From UBA5216 sp963924885 (GTDB taxonomy: Bacteria > Pseudomonadota > Gammaproteobacteria > Burkholderiales > SG8-41), in NCBI GenBank assembly GCA_963924885.1, contig CAWUUY010000478.1, positions 1-8,341 on the forward strand: DNA of 8,341 bases. The letters are read 5' to 3'. How positions within the stretch are numbered: the first letter of the stretch is position 1; each line of letters opens with the position of its first letter. Shown in pieces: positions 1 to 6,679 of the stretch. The translations under genes were made by a program, and so were the position numbers. The notes beneath the pieces are model-generated. The model was not told where the DNA came from and did not search any database. It saw only the letters and a list, made by a program, of their open reading frames with translations.

Positions 1-32
1 TTTAAAAACATATAGTTACGTGATACCCGCGC

Positions 33-845
33 TTACGGCACACGCGCCGCGCGCCAGCGCTGTTCGTTAAGCTTCGGACCGATGCCGTACCGTACCACGC
101 CTTCCATCACATCGCCACGCACGTCTCCCTCAAAACGGTAACTCACGTCGTCGTCGATCAGAACGAAACTCACACGTTCGCCCGACAACTTCGCTTCAAA
201 CGCCGGCAAAAATCCACCCTGCACGCGCACGCCGCCGCCAAGCACCTGATAACGCTGAGTAAGGTCCAGCAGGAACTCGCGGCCCCTGGTCATCGGCGCA
301 TCGATCCGCCACGCGCCGCCCACCTTCGCCGGTACCACGTACAGCATGTAGGTTTTGGAAATCTTTACCGTGAGATCCGGTTGCCACTGCGCAAAACCAT
401 AATCGTGCGTCACGATGCGCGTGCCGGGCCTCAATTCAGCGAGCAGCTTGGGTTCCAGCTTATGCACCAGCGAGGTCAGCAGATACATCGTCACCACGGT
501 CGCGGGACGCAAATCCAAGGCAAAAATATCGCTGTGGCGAAATTCAGTGCGCTTTGCCACGCCCGCCTTGCGCGCGTTCTGCGTGCTGTCGCGCACCAGA
601 GCTGCATCGATATCAATGCCGACGCCGCTCGCGCCGTAATCGCGCGCCGCCGAAATGACGATACGCCCATCGCCGGAACCCAAATCATAAACCACGTCCT
701 GCGGCGTCACGCCCGCAAGCCGCAACATCTCATCGACGTTGCCGTGTGTGGAAGGAATATAGGGCGTGGGCACATCCAGCGTGGCGGCGCGCGCGGATGC
801 AAACACACAGAACGCGCACAGCATTGCGAGGATGCGCACGCGCAC
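33..845 (-). CDS. Exported class I SAM-methyltransferase-fold protein, paralogue C (last gene of three)
   Basis: The 270-residue product starts with a Sec signal peptide (about residues 1-20, cleavage likely after SARA). A class I SAM-binding Rossmann domain follows, with motif I DLGSGDGR at 54-61, the acidic strand-2 end GIDID at 76-80, and a THDYG motif near 146-150. The last 90 or so residues look beta-rich and match the C-terminal domain of the two upstream paralogues. The start is GTG, chosen because GAGG lies 7 nt upstream (853-856) and the signal peptide begins there; an ATG seven codons further in is the alternative. The gene begins 4 bp after the stop of its upstream neighbour, so co-translation is likely. 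It is the most diverged copy: YLLTS replaces the YLLP of the other two, and the N-terminal PYVPxPQ motif has become PYIPSTHG. The fold is clear from motifs, but the substrate is unknown. It is odd that a SAM-dependent fold should be exported. Confidence 0.85.
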   Translation of the reverse strand: MRVRILAMLCAFCVFASARAATLDVPTPYIPSTHGNVDEMLRLAGVTPQDVVYDLGSGDGRIVISAARDYGASGVGIDIDAALVRDSTQNARKAGVAKRTEFRHSDIFALDLRPATVVTMYLLTSLVHKLEPKLLAELRPGTRIVTHDYGFAQWQPDLTVKISKTYMLYVVPAKVGGAWRIDAPMTRGREFLLDLTQRYQVLGGGVRVQGGFLPAFEAKLSGERVSFVLIDDDVSYRFEGDVRGDVMEGVVRYGIGPKLNEQRWRAARVP

Positions 846-849
846 CCCG

Positions 850-1764
850 CTACCTCGCCGTCACGCCGGGCTTCAGATCCGTCATGCGCGCTTCGCGCAG
901 CTCGGTGCGCGTGGCGTTCCAGAGTTCCGCCGCGGTACCACTGCCGCCGCGGCGCATCTCGCCGCTGATGGCGTTATTAAAAACCTTGCCATTGAACTCA
1001 TGACGCACCGGCTTGCCGCCCATCTCCAGCGTCACCGTAAAGCGGATGTGCTCGCCGGTGAGCACCGCCTCTTCAATCTTCGCGCTGCGTCCTCCAACCG
1101 ACACCGTGCCGCTGATTTTTTGAAAGGCCTGATCGAGTTGCAACTCGAACGACCGCTCTACACTTTTGCCGTCCGGCCACACCCACTTGCCCGCAGTGCG
1201 CGCCGGCACCACGTAATACAACACCTTGCTTTTCTGATCGCGCCCCACGGGCTTACCCGGCGCATCCATTTCCAGTTCGATGTCTGGCGGCCATTCGCCA
1301 AAGCCGTAGTCGTGCGACACCAGCCGAGTGCCGGGCTTCAGCGCAAGGATGCGCGGACGCACCATCAGATTCACTTCGGGCAGCAGATAAATCGTCAGCA
1401 CGTCAGCCTGCGTAATATCGGTTTCATGCAAATCGCGTTCATAAAACACCGCGCGGTTTGCCACGCCCATTTTCGCCGCATTGCGGTTGCTCAACGTCAC
1501 CAGGGTTTTGTTCAGATCGACGCCGAAGCCGCGCGCGCCGTATTTTTTGGCGGCGGTAATGATCAGCCGGCCGTCGCCCGAACCCAGATCGACCAGATAA
1601 TCCTTCGCCGTCACCTTGGCGATTTCCAGCATTTTGTCCACCACCACCTGCGGCGTCTGCACATAGGGTGTGTCGCCGTAATCCTGCGCGGCGGCGCGTG
1701 TGGGCATCGTCAGGCATGCCGCGATACAAACCCCTTGAATCAGCGTAATCAGCTTATTGCGCAT
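850..1764 (-). CDS. Exported class I SAM-methyltransferase-fold protein, paralogue B
   Basis: The 304-residue product has a signal peptide (about 1-26, basic n-region MRNK, hydrophobic core, cleavage near RAAA). The conserved TPYVQTPQ segment at about 32-39 precedes a Rossmann domain with DLGSGDGR at 59-66, GVDLN at 81-85, the strand-4 motif IYLLPE at 115-120, and GTRLVSHDYGF at about 135-145. A C-terminal beta-rich domain follows, with the pattern GGR...LTGE.I.F...HEF.GKV shared by all three paralogues. I chose the ATG at 1764 rather than an in-frame ATG at 1857. The shorter start begins directly with the signal peptide, has AAAGG at 1775-1779 ten bases upstream, and leaves a 7-bp gap to the preceding gene instead of an 86-bp overlap. 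The sequence is about half identical by eye to paralogue A, including a 21-nt identical stretch around motif I (1572-1592 here, 2467-2487 there). This points to tandem duplication. Substrate unknown. Confidence 0.87.
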   Translation of the reverse strand: MRNKLITLIQGVCIAACLTMPTRAAAQDYGDTPYVQTPQVVVDKMLEIAKVTAKDYLVDLGSGDGRLIITAAKKYGARGFGVDLNKTLVTLSNRNAAKMGVANRAVFYERDLHETDITQADVLTIYLLPEVNLMVRPRILALKPGTRLVSHDYGFGEWPPDIELEMDAPGKPVGRDQKSKVLYYVVPARTAGKWVWPDGKSVERSFELQLDQAFQKISGTVSVGGRSAKIEEAVLTGEHIRFTVTLEMGGKPVRHEFNGKVFNNAISGEMRRGGSGTAAELWNATRTELREARMTDLKPGVTAR

Positions 1765-1771
1765 CCGTTGT

Positions 1772-2668
1772 TTACCTTTCCCCGGTCCGTTGTGCGCGTG
1801 ACGCGCTCCAGTCATATTGCCCATGCGTGCGGCTGCCCGACAGCGCGGCCGAGCCATTCATACTCTGGCCTTCCACCCGGCCTTTGAACTCATGCTTGAC
1901 CGGCCCCTCACCCCAATCGGCGGACAACGAAAAACTGATTTCATCACCCGTCAATTTGACGTTTTGCAGCGGCGCGGCCCGTCCATTGACGGTGGCACTG
2001 CCGCTCACCACCTGAAACGTTTGCGCAAGCGTCACGGTGTACGCCAATGGTTTGCCGCGCAACGGGATATCCCAGCGCCTATTGCCGCCCACTTTCGCCG
2101 GCACCACCCAGAAATACACGTCGCTCTGCCCGCCCGTGCCGCCATATTTTTCCTTCACATCCAGTTTGACGAAGGCATCCGGCTTCCACTCGTCCATAGA
2201 AAAATCATGCGACACGATCCGCGTGCCGGGTTTCAGATCGAGCAGCTTCTGTCGCAATTCGAGATTCACGCGCGGCAGCAGATACATGGTGATCACCGTC
2301 GCCTGCGATAAATCGGTCTTGAACAGATCGCGCTGGTAAAACGCCACCTTGTCCTTGACGCCCGCTGTTTCGGCGTTGGCAACGGCCTCGGCCACGCGAT
2401 TGGGATTGATGTCCACACCGAAGCCGCGCGCCCCGTGTTTTTGTGCGGCGGTGACCACGATGCGCCCGTCGCCCGAACCCAGATCGATCACATAGTCGCT
2501 GGTGCTGACTTTCGCCATTTGCAGCATGCGATCCACCACCTCTTGCGGCATAGGCACATAAGGTACCCGAGGCTCTTGCGCCCGCGCAGCGCCGGAAAGC
2601 AGCGAAATCGCCGCCAGCCACGCGCACGCCAAGCCTGCGCTCCTAAAGCGCGAAGTGATATGGAACAT
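1772..2668 (-). CDS. Exported class I SAM-methyltransferase-fold protein, paralogue A (first gene of three)
   Basis: The 298-residue product has a clear Sec signal peptide (about 1-30, ending SGAARA before QEP). The VPYVPMPQEVVDRML segment follows at 35-49, then a class I SAM-binding domain with DLGSGDGR at 62-69, VDINPN at 85-90, QRDLF at about 112-116, TMYLLP at 127-132 and GTRIVSHDF at about 148-156. The final 100 residues form a beta-rich domain (VNGRA...LTGDEISFSL...HEFKGRVEG). The ATG at 2668 is preferred over an in-frame upstream start at 2749: it opens with the signal peptide, and AGGAGGAAA (2677-2685) lies just upstream. It leads the three-gene operon and is divergent from the polyamine-synthase-like gene. 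Similar bacterial proteins are usually annotated only as methyltransferase-domain proteins, and the motif pattern resembles the DOT1/FAM173-like lysine methyltransferase group. That resemblance is my reading and not proof of substrate. Confidence 0.88.
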   Translation of the reverse strand: MFHITSRFRSAGLACAWLAAISLLSGAARAQEPRVPYVPMPQEVVDRMLQMAKVSTSDYVIDLGSGDGRIVVTAAQKHGARGFGVDINPNRVAEAVANAETAGVKDKVAFYQRDLFKTDLSQATVITMYLLPRVNLELRQKLLDLKPGTRIVSHDFSMDEWKPDAFVKLDVKEKYGGTGGQSDVYFWVVPAKVGGNRRWDIPLRGKPLAYTVTLAQTFQVVSGSATVNGRAAPLQNVKLTGDEISFSLSADWGEGPVKHEFKGRVEGQSMNGSAALSGSRTHGQYDWSASRAQRTGER

Positions 2669-2676
2669 GATGGGAA

Positions 2677-2685
2677 TTTCCTCCT
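2677..2685 (-). promoter_or_regulatory. Strong Shine-Dalgarno site of the methyltransferase operon
   Basis: The minus strand reads AGGAGGAAA here, and the ATG at 2668 follows 11 nt after the AGGAGG core. This site decides the start of paralogue A against the 27-codon longer in-frame reading that would begin at 2749. Confidence 0.7.
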
Positions 2686-2806
2686 GAGCCGACTGCGGCT
2701 GTGACCGTGAACAGCAGCGAGCGTTCCCATGAGGGTTCGGCCCCGACACGATGGCCGCCCGCCTATCGTTTATTGCGCAGCGGCTATGATAGATTCAAAG
2801 GTACCG

Positions 2807-2812
2807 ATTATA
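2807..2812 (-). promoter_or_regulatory. Candidate -10 box for the methyltransferase operon
   Basis: The minus strand reads a perfect TATAAT here, inside the 164-bp gap between the divergent transcription units. Transcription would start near 2800 and give a leader of about 130 nt. No good -35 sits at the usual spacing; a TTGTCA at 2824-2829 is only 11 nt away, which is too close. If the promoter is used, it would need an activator or tolerate a weak -35. I see no equally good promoter for the plus-strand gene; a TATGAT at 2785-2790 also lacks a -35. Confidence 0.35.
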
Positions 2813-2832
2813 CCCGACACCCCTGACAACCC

Positions 2833-4437
2833 ATGCTGCTACAAACCATCATTTTCATCTCTGGCGGCGCGATCCTCGCGCTGGAATTGCTCGCCTCGCG
2901 CGTGATGACGCCCTACTTCGGCGTCAGCCTCTACATCTGGACCGGCATACTCTCCATTACCCTGATCGCACTCTCGGCGGGCTACTGGGCCGGCGGCAAA
3001 CTGGCGAACGCACGCGGCATCACCGCCGCATCGCTGATCGAGCTGTATGCATTGATGCCCGCCGTGGCCGCCATCAGCATCGTAGCGGCGTGCCTGATCT
3101 ACCCATTCATGTTCGTGCCACTGGCCGGCTGGAGCCTCGTCGGCGGATCGTTCATCGCCTGCCTGCTGCTGCTGGCCATACCACTGGTCGCGGCCTCGTC
3201 GATGAATCCGCTGCTGGTGGCGATACGCGTTCAGCAAAGCCGCTCGCCGGGCCATAGTGGTGATAGCGGCGCGGGACAGGTTTTTTTCGTCAGCACCCTG
3301 GGTTCCGTCGCCGGCGTGCTGATCACTGCCTTCGGACTGATTCCGTTTTTCAGCAACTACGATTCCGTGTTGATCGTGGCCGCCGTGCTGGCGCTGCTCA
3401 GTATCGCCATCGTGGCGATGCCGCCGCCCGAACTCAAACGGCGCGGAGTGATCGGCGCCGCCGCCGGGTTCGCGTTAATCGCGGCCCTGCTGCTGCTGTG
3501 GCAGGCCGACGCCTACACCGGACGCAAAGGCCCGATCAGCCACTTCGGCAAACAATGGTATGTTGAGGCAGAGCTACGTTCGTTATTCGGCACCATAAAA
3601 ATTCTCAAACACGAGCCTGATCCCGACGGCCAATACTGGCGCATTTATTTTCAGGATGGCCTGACGCAAAATGCCGTCGAATCCAGCGGTCGCGCCCGCT
3701 CGTTCTACAACTACGCGCTGGATGCGCTGGCAGCGGCCAGCGCGCCCCACGCGCGCAGCGCTGTCGTGCTCGGCCTCGGTGCGGGCATGACCCCGGCGCG
3801 GCTGGCCGCGCGTGGTATCGCCACCGAAATCGTCGAAATCGATCCGGCGTCTTTACAGGCCGCACGGCGCTTTTTCAAGCTGGATGAAAAGAAAACCCCA
3901 GTGCATCACGCCGACGCGCGCACCTTCGTCCATGCCTGCCCGCGCACCTACGACGTGGCGGTGATCGACCTGTTTCACGGCGACGGCACACCAGACTATT
4001 TGATTACCCGCGATTTTTTTCGTGACCTGAAGCGCTGCATCGGCGACAAGGGTATTGCCGTATTCAACACCTTCGCTGATCTGGAAAACCCGGTGAGCTA
4101 CGCGCATCTGCTGGTCACGCTGCGCTCGGAGCTGCCCCACCTGACGATTTACCGTCCTGCTTCCGTCGGCGCGACCCACACCAACAGCTTCATCGTCGCC
4201 AGCGCCACCCCGCTGCCAGCCCTCGTCAAAGTCAATATGGACGACATGCCCACCCGCCACGAAAGCACCCTGTGGGACATGCTCGCAGCTCCGATGAAAC
4301 TCACGCCTGAACTATTCGCCGGCGGAAAAATCATTACCGATGCGCACAATCGCGTGGCGCTGGATCTGGCTTACGCGCAGCAGATCTACCGGCAGGCCGT
4401 GGTGGGCAATACGCCGCCGGCGTTTTTGTTGAATTGA
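2833..4437 (+). CDS. Membrane-anchored spermidine-synthase-like (aminopropyltransferase-fold) protein
   Basis: The 534-residue protein has two halves. Residues 1-225 hold about seven hydrophobic helices (roughly 4-24, 36-56, 66-90, 100-122, 151-174, 177-197, 207-224), beginning with the ALELLASRVMTPYFG signature of bacterial fused membrane/spermidine-synthase proteins. Residues 240-450 resemble spermidine synthase: VLGLGAGMTP at 312-321 (nucleotide-binding glycine loop), EIDP at 335-338, HADAR at 359-363, then VIDLFHGDGTPDYLITRDFF at 377-396. In true spermidine synthases the last region carries a DSxDPxGP-type catalytic loop. Here only the first Asp of that loop is evident, so polyamine synthesis should not be assumed. 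The ATG is preceded by no clear Shine-Dalgarno, but the first helix begins right after it. The gene stands alone on the plus strand, divergent from three exported methyltransferase-fold genes and convergent with a broken hydrolase gene. Confidence 0.85.
   Translation: MLLQTIIFISGGAILALELLASRVMTPYFGVSLYIWTGILSITLIALSAGYWAGGKLANARGITAASLIELYALMPAVAAISIVAACLIYPFMFVPLAGWSLVGGSFIACLLLLAIPLVAASSMNPLLVAIRVQQSRSPGHSGDSGAGQVFFVSTLGSVAGVLITAFGLIPFFSNYDSVLIVAAVLALLSIAIVAMPPPELKRRGVIGAAAGFALIAALLLLWQADAYTGRKGPISHFGKQWYVEAELRSLFGTIKILKHEPDPDGQYWRIYFQDGLTQNAVESSGRARSFYNYALDALAAASAPHARSAVVLGLGAGMTPARLAARGIATEIVEIDPASLQAARRFFKLDEKKTPVHHADARTFVHACPRTYDVAVIDLFHGDGTPDYLITRDFFRDLKRCIGDKGIAVFNTFADLENPVSYAHLLVTLRSELPHLTIYRPASVGATHTNSFIVASATPLPALVKVNMDDMPTRHESTLWDMLAAPMKLTPELFAGGKIITDAHNRVALDLAYAQQIYRQAVVGNTPPAFLLN
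4411..4427 (+). terminator. Possible intrinsic terminator inside the 3' end of the spermidine-synthase-like gene
   Basis: ACGCCG (4411-4416) and CGGCGT (4418-4423) are perfect inverse complements, and a run of five T follows (4423-4427). The stem would have to open into a small loop, such as ACGC/GCGT around CGCCG. It lies about 10 nt before the stop codon, so it would end transcription at the very end of the coding sequence. GC-rich coding DNA can produce such a pattern by chance. Confidence 0.3.
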
Positions 4438-4516
4438 AGATTGCGGATGCGAGAAAGCTGAGGTGCAATGGGATAGTGAAACATCCGACCATCCCGCCCT
4501 TAGACACACTCCGTCC

Positions 4517-5412
4517 TTATCGCGGAACGTCACTCCGATACATCTGGCGGCATATGACCGGTGCGTATCCAGGAGAGGAGGCCTTGATGGCCATGATTTC
4601 CATGCCGACGAAGCCGTGCTGGGTGAACGCCATGCATGAGTCCCAGCGGATTCCGCTTGCGCCGGTGACTGTCAAGAGTGGAGTCTTCGTTTCTTCCGCG
4701 TATTGCTTTACCCTAGAGTACTGCGTGTAGGAGCGGGGCTCGTTCCGATGATGCACCCACAGGACAGGGATGTCGACTTGCCTGACGTCGGCGACGCGCA
4801 CTCCGGACCCTGCGGATGATGGCGTGATCACGGAGGCGGTGAGCGCGACCCGATTTGCGGGTGGCGATACCATTCGTGCCGCGTTTACAGCGCTCACCGA
4901 ACCCTCGCTGTTGCCGATGAAAGTACAGTCGAGCGCACCGAACTTCTTTGAGACTGCATCAACGACCGCCCTGACATCGCCCCCCCGTAGCGATCGGAGG
5001 TGTGGTACGAATGCCAGAAATTCAACTGGTGGTCGCTCGGGGCATCAATTATCAACGTGAGAAAACCGTCCTCGATGAATTGCCGACGCACTCTGACCAG
5101 AAAGTTTCCGCCTAGACCAAATCGGATTGCGCCGCCTTCCACCCTCAGGTTCATATAACCAGGCGAACCCGGGAACAGCGCGATGGCGTGGGTGAACTTC
5201 GTCGCGCCCGGCTGGTGCGTGACGAGCGCCGAGATCGAGCGGCCCGGCAGCTGCGCGACAATCACCTCGTTCGTCAGCGCTGCGTTGGGATCGACGCTTT
5301 GCGCGTCCGCCGTTTGCGCCGAAAAGATCAGCACGGCAGCAAATACTACTAATCCATGAATTACCCTTTGGAACCAAACAATAATAACATGAACAAATTC
5401 ATTGGACCGCAA
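4517..5412 (-). pseudogene. Broken gene for an exported alpha/beta hydrolase
   Basis: Two adjacent minus-strand frames together encode one alpha/beta-hydrolase-like protein of about 298 residues. The first frame has a hydrophobic leader ending in TADAQS, the strand pattern THAIALFPGSPGYMNLR, and FIEDGFLTLIIDAPSDHQ. It runs to RYGG at residue 144, then leaves frame and stops at 4894. From the same point the other frame reads DVRAVVDAVSKKFGALDCTF and the nucleophile elbow GNSEGS (Ser about 169), and later TQHGFVG with a likely catalytic His near 266. The switch is at a run of seven G (plus-strand C, 4980-4986); eight or five G would restore one frame. A second slip near 4580 is possible, because the third frame there gives a natural-looking tail (SWIRTGHMPPDVSE, ending 4530). 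The only start in frame is TTG at 5412, without a ribosome site. The substrate is unknown. Real decay and sequencing error are both possible. Confidence 0.8.
4980..4986 (-). other. Seven-G run where the hydrolase reading frame shifts
   Basis: On the minus strand the run is preceded by CGCTAC (Arg-Tyr). In the upstream frame the run is read GGG GGG GCG. The continuing hydrolase sequence requires GGC GAT GTC, which needs one more G or two fewer. The position is exact, because protein similarity switches frame here. It could be a mutation, a phase-variable tract or a homopolymer read error. Confidence 0.8.
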
Positions 5413-6625
5413 TCATTCGCGGCGGCAAGCGGTAATTCCATTCGCCGTGAAACGCATCGCGCTTGATGGCAAGAGCGGCGTGTTCCTCGTCAGAGATTTT
5501 GATCCCCTTTGCGTAAGTGTTTTCATCAATGCCCGCTTTGATGCGCAAGCCGTGTCGCGTGGTTGTGCTACCAATCAGATTGACGATGACCTGCTGGCTG
5601 ATCAAGAGGCGGCCGCGCCAATTGGCGGTGATGTGGCAGAACATACGGTGCTCGATCTTGTTCTACTTGCTGGTACCCGACGGGAAATGACAAACCTGGA
5701 TCGTTAGCTGCAACTCGTCAGCGAGTTTCTGCAATTCTCTGTGCCACAGCCGTATTCGGTAGCCATTGCTGCGACCGCAGTCCGCCGTGATCAGCAGACG
5801 ACGCGCACGCGGGTAGTTTGCTTGGCCCATTTCACGCCACCAGCGCCGTATGCTTTGCACGGCAAACTCGGCCGTGTCGTGATCAATGCCGATATTCACC
5901 CAGCCCGTGTTGGCCGTCAGATCATAAACTCCGTAGGGCGCAACCTTACCCAATTCAGGATCGATGAAATCATGAACCCGCACTTTCTCCGGTGCGCCCT
6001 TGGGTTGCCATTCGCGCCCAGCGTTCTTGAAGTCACCGATCAGTTCTTTCTTCTTGGTATCGACGGAAATCACCGGATCACCTGCCGCCTGAAATTCGCT
6101 GACGCTTTGCGCGATAAAGCGAAATTGCGCATCTCGATCTTCATGCTGCTTACCTTCCCGCGTCTTTCGAGTCGATTGCAAGCTGTAGTCCATCTGGCTC
6201 AGCAGATCACACACCGTGCGCTGGCTGACTTCGTGCCCCTGCTGCTTGAGTTCTTCCGCCAAGCGGTAGGTGCTCTTGCAAGTCCAGCGCAGCGCAGACA
6301 TCGGATCGCCACGCGATGTTGGCTCGACCAAGGCGTCAAGGTCGCGCAACAGGTTGGTATCTTTTTCCGTGAGTTTCTTTCGACCGCCTCCTGCGGCACG
6401 AATACGTACAGGGCTTTCCTGTTGGCTCGCGGACAACGCAACTTTCAGCTCAGCAAGACCCGCGTATATCGTCGTACGGGACATGCCGGTTGCCTTGGCT
6501 ACAGTGCTCACACCCCCGTGCCCCAAGCTGCGCGCCTCGGTCGCAGCCCACAAGCGCAGCGTCGCTTCGTCCAGGCGCCTGCTCAGCGCTTGATACTTTG
6601 CTTCGATTATCGTTACGTAATCCAC
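5399..6625 (-). pseudogene. ISAzo13-family transposase interrupted by an in-frame amber codon
   Basis: The frame encodes 408 residues interrupted by one TAG at codon 321 (5663-5665). An N-terminal helix-turn-helix (about 40-60, STVAKATGMSRTTIY) is followed by the family signature AAGGGRK at 77-83 and GDPMSALRWTCKSTYRLAEEL at about 106-126. The RNase H-like DDE domain has VISVDTKKKELIGDF (Asp189), the GREWQPKG and VRVHDF motifs, and LITADCG (Asp282). The family sequence SGTSKWNKIEHR appears as SGTSK-stop-NKIEHR, so TGG has probably become TAG. The third catalytic residue, Glu325, lies beyond the stop, so the 320-residue product would be inactive. The frame after the stop is intact (MFCHITANWRGR, then FHGEWNYRLPP). 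TADCGRSNG also differs from the TADGGGSNG I recall as usual in the family. The start is GTG at 6625 with a nearby GAGG, which is somewhat uncertain. Confidence 0.85.
5421..5430 (+). repeat. Probable terminal inverted repeat of the insertion sequence, downstream end
   Basis: GGCGGCAAGC matches the reverse complement of 6670-6679 exactly. It overlaps the codons for the RLPP segment at the transposase C-terminus, and matching stops just outside it, as expected for an element end. Confidence 0.5.
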
Positions 6626-6669
6626 GACCTCGTCATAGCGACATCGACCTCGATGTACAAGTTATACTT

Positions 6670-6679
6670 GCTTGCCGCC
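6670..6679 (-). repeat. Probable terminal inverted repeat of the insertion sequence, upstream end
   Basis: The minus strand reads GGCGGCAAGC, identical to 5421-5430 on the plus strand. It lies 44 bp upstream of the transposase start. A TATAAC on the minus strand (6661-6666) just inside it could be the -10 of the transposase promoter, but no convincing -35 is visible. Confidence 0.5.

Larger units (their letters stand above)
5421..6679 (-). mobile_element. ISAzo13-family insertion sequence, probably inactive
   Basis: The element carries one transposase gene of the ISAzo13 type on the minus strand. I place its ends at a perfect 10-bp inverted repeat, GGCGGCAAGC at 5421-5430 and its complement at 6670-6679, giving about 1,260 bp, a suitable size for a 408-codon transposase. 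The downstream repeat overlaps the last transposase codons, so the present stop codon (5399-5401) lies in flanking DNA. I see no target-site duplication directly against these ends. The ends are therefore provisional, while the family assignment is strong. The element sits immediately upstream of the broken hydrolase gene and may have separated it from its promoter or start. Confidence 0.7.

Noticed and set aside
1..32. T-rich end as a terminator of the methyltransferase operon
   Set aside because: On the minus strand a T-run (TTTTT) occurs after the stop, but I could not find a stable GC-rich stem directly before it, and the window ends there.
1765..1857. N-terminal extension of paralogue B
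   Set aside because: It would overlap the preceding gene by 86 bp and bury the signal peptide behind about 31 Arg/Gly-rich residues. The downstream ATG has a ribosome site.
766..1887. 373-codon open frame on the plus strand
   Set aside because: It is antisense to the methyltransferase paralogues, is rich in His, Arg and Ala as expected of GC-rich shadows, and has no recognisable domain. The minus-strand frames have clear motifs.
2785..2790. TATGAT as -10 box for the plus-strand gene
   Set aside because: No -35 hexamer exists at 15-19 bp upstream, and a single near-consensus hexamer is common by chance.
4434..4730. Small plus-strand frame after the spermidine-synthase-like gene
   Set aside because: It overlaps the hydrolase gene on the other strand, lacks a ribosome site and resembles no known protein.
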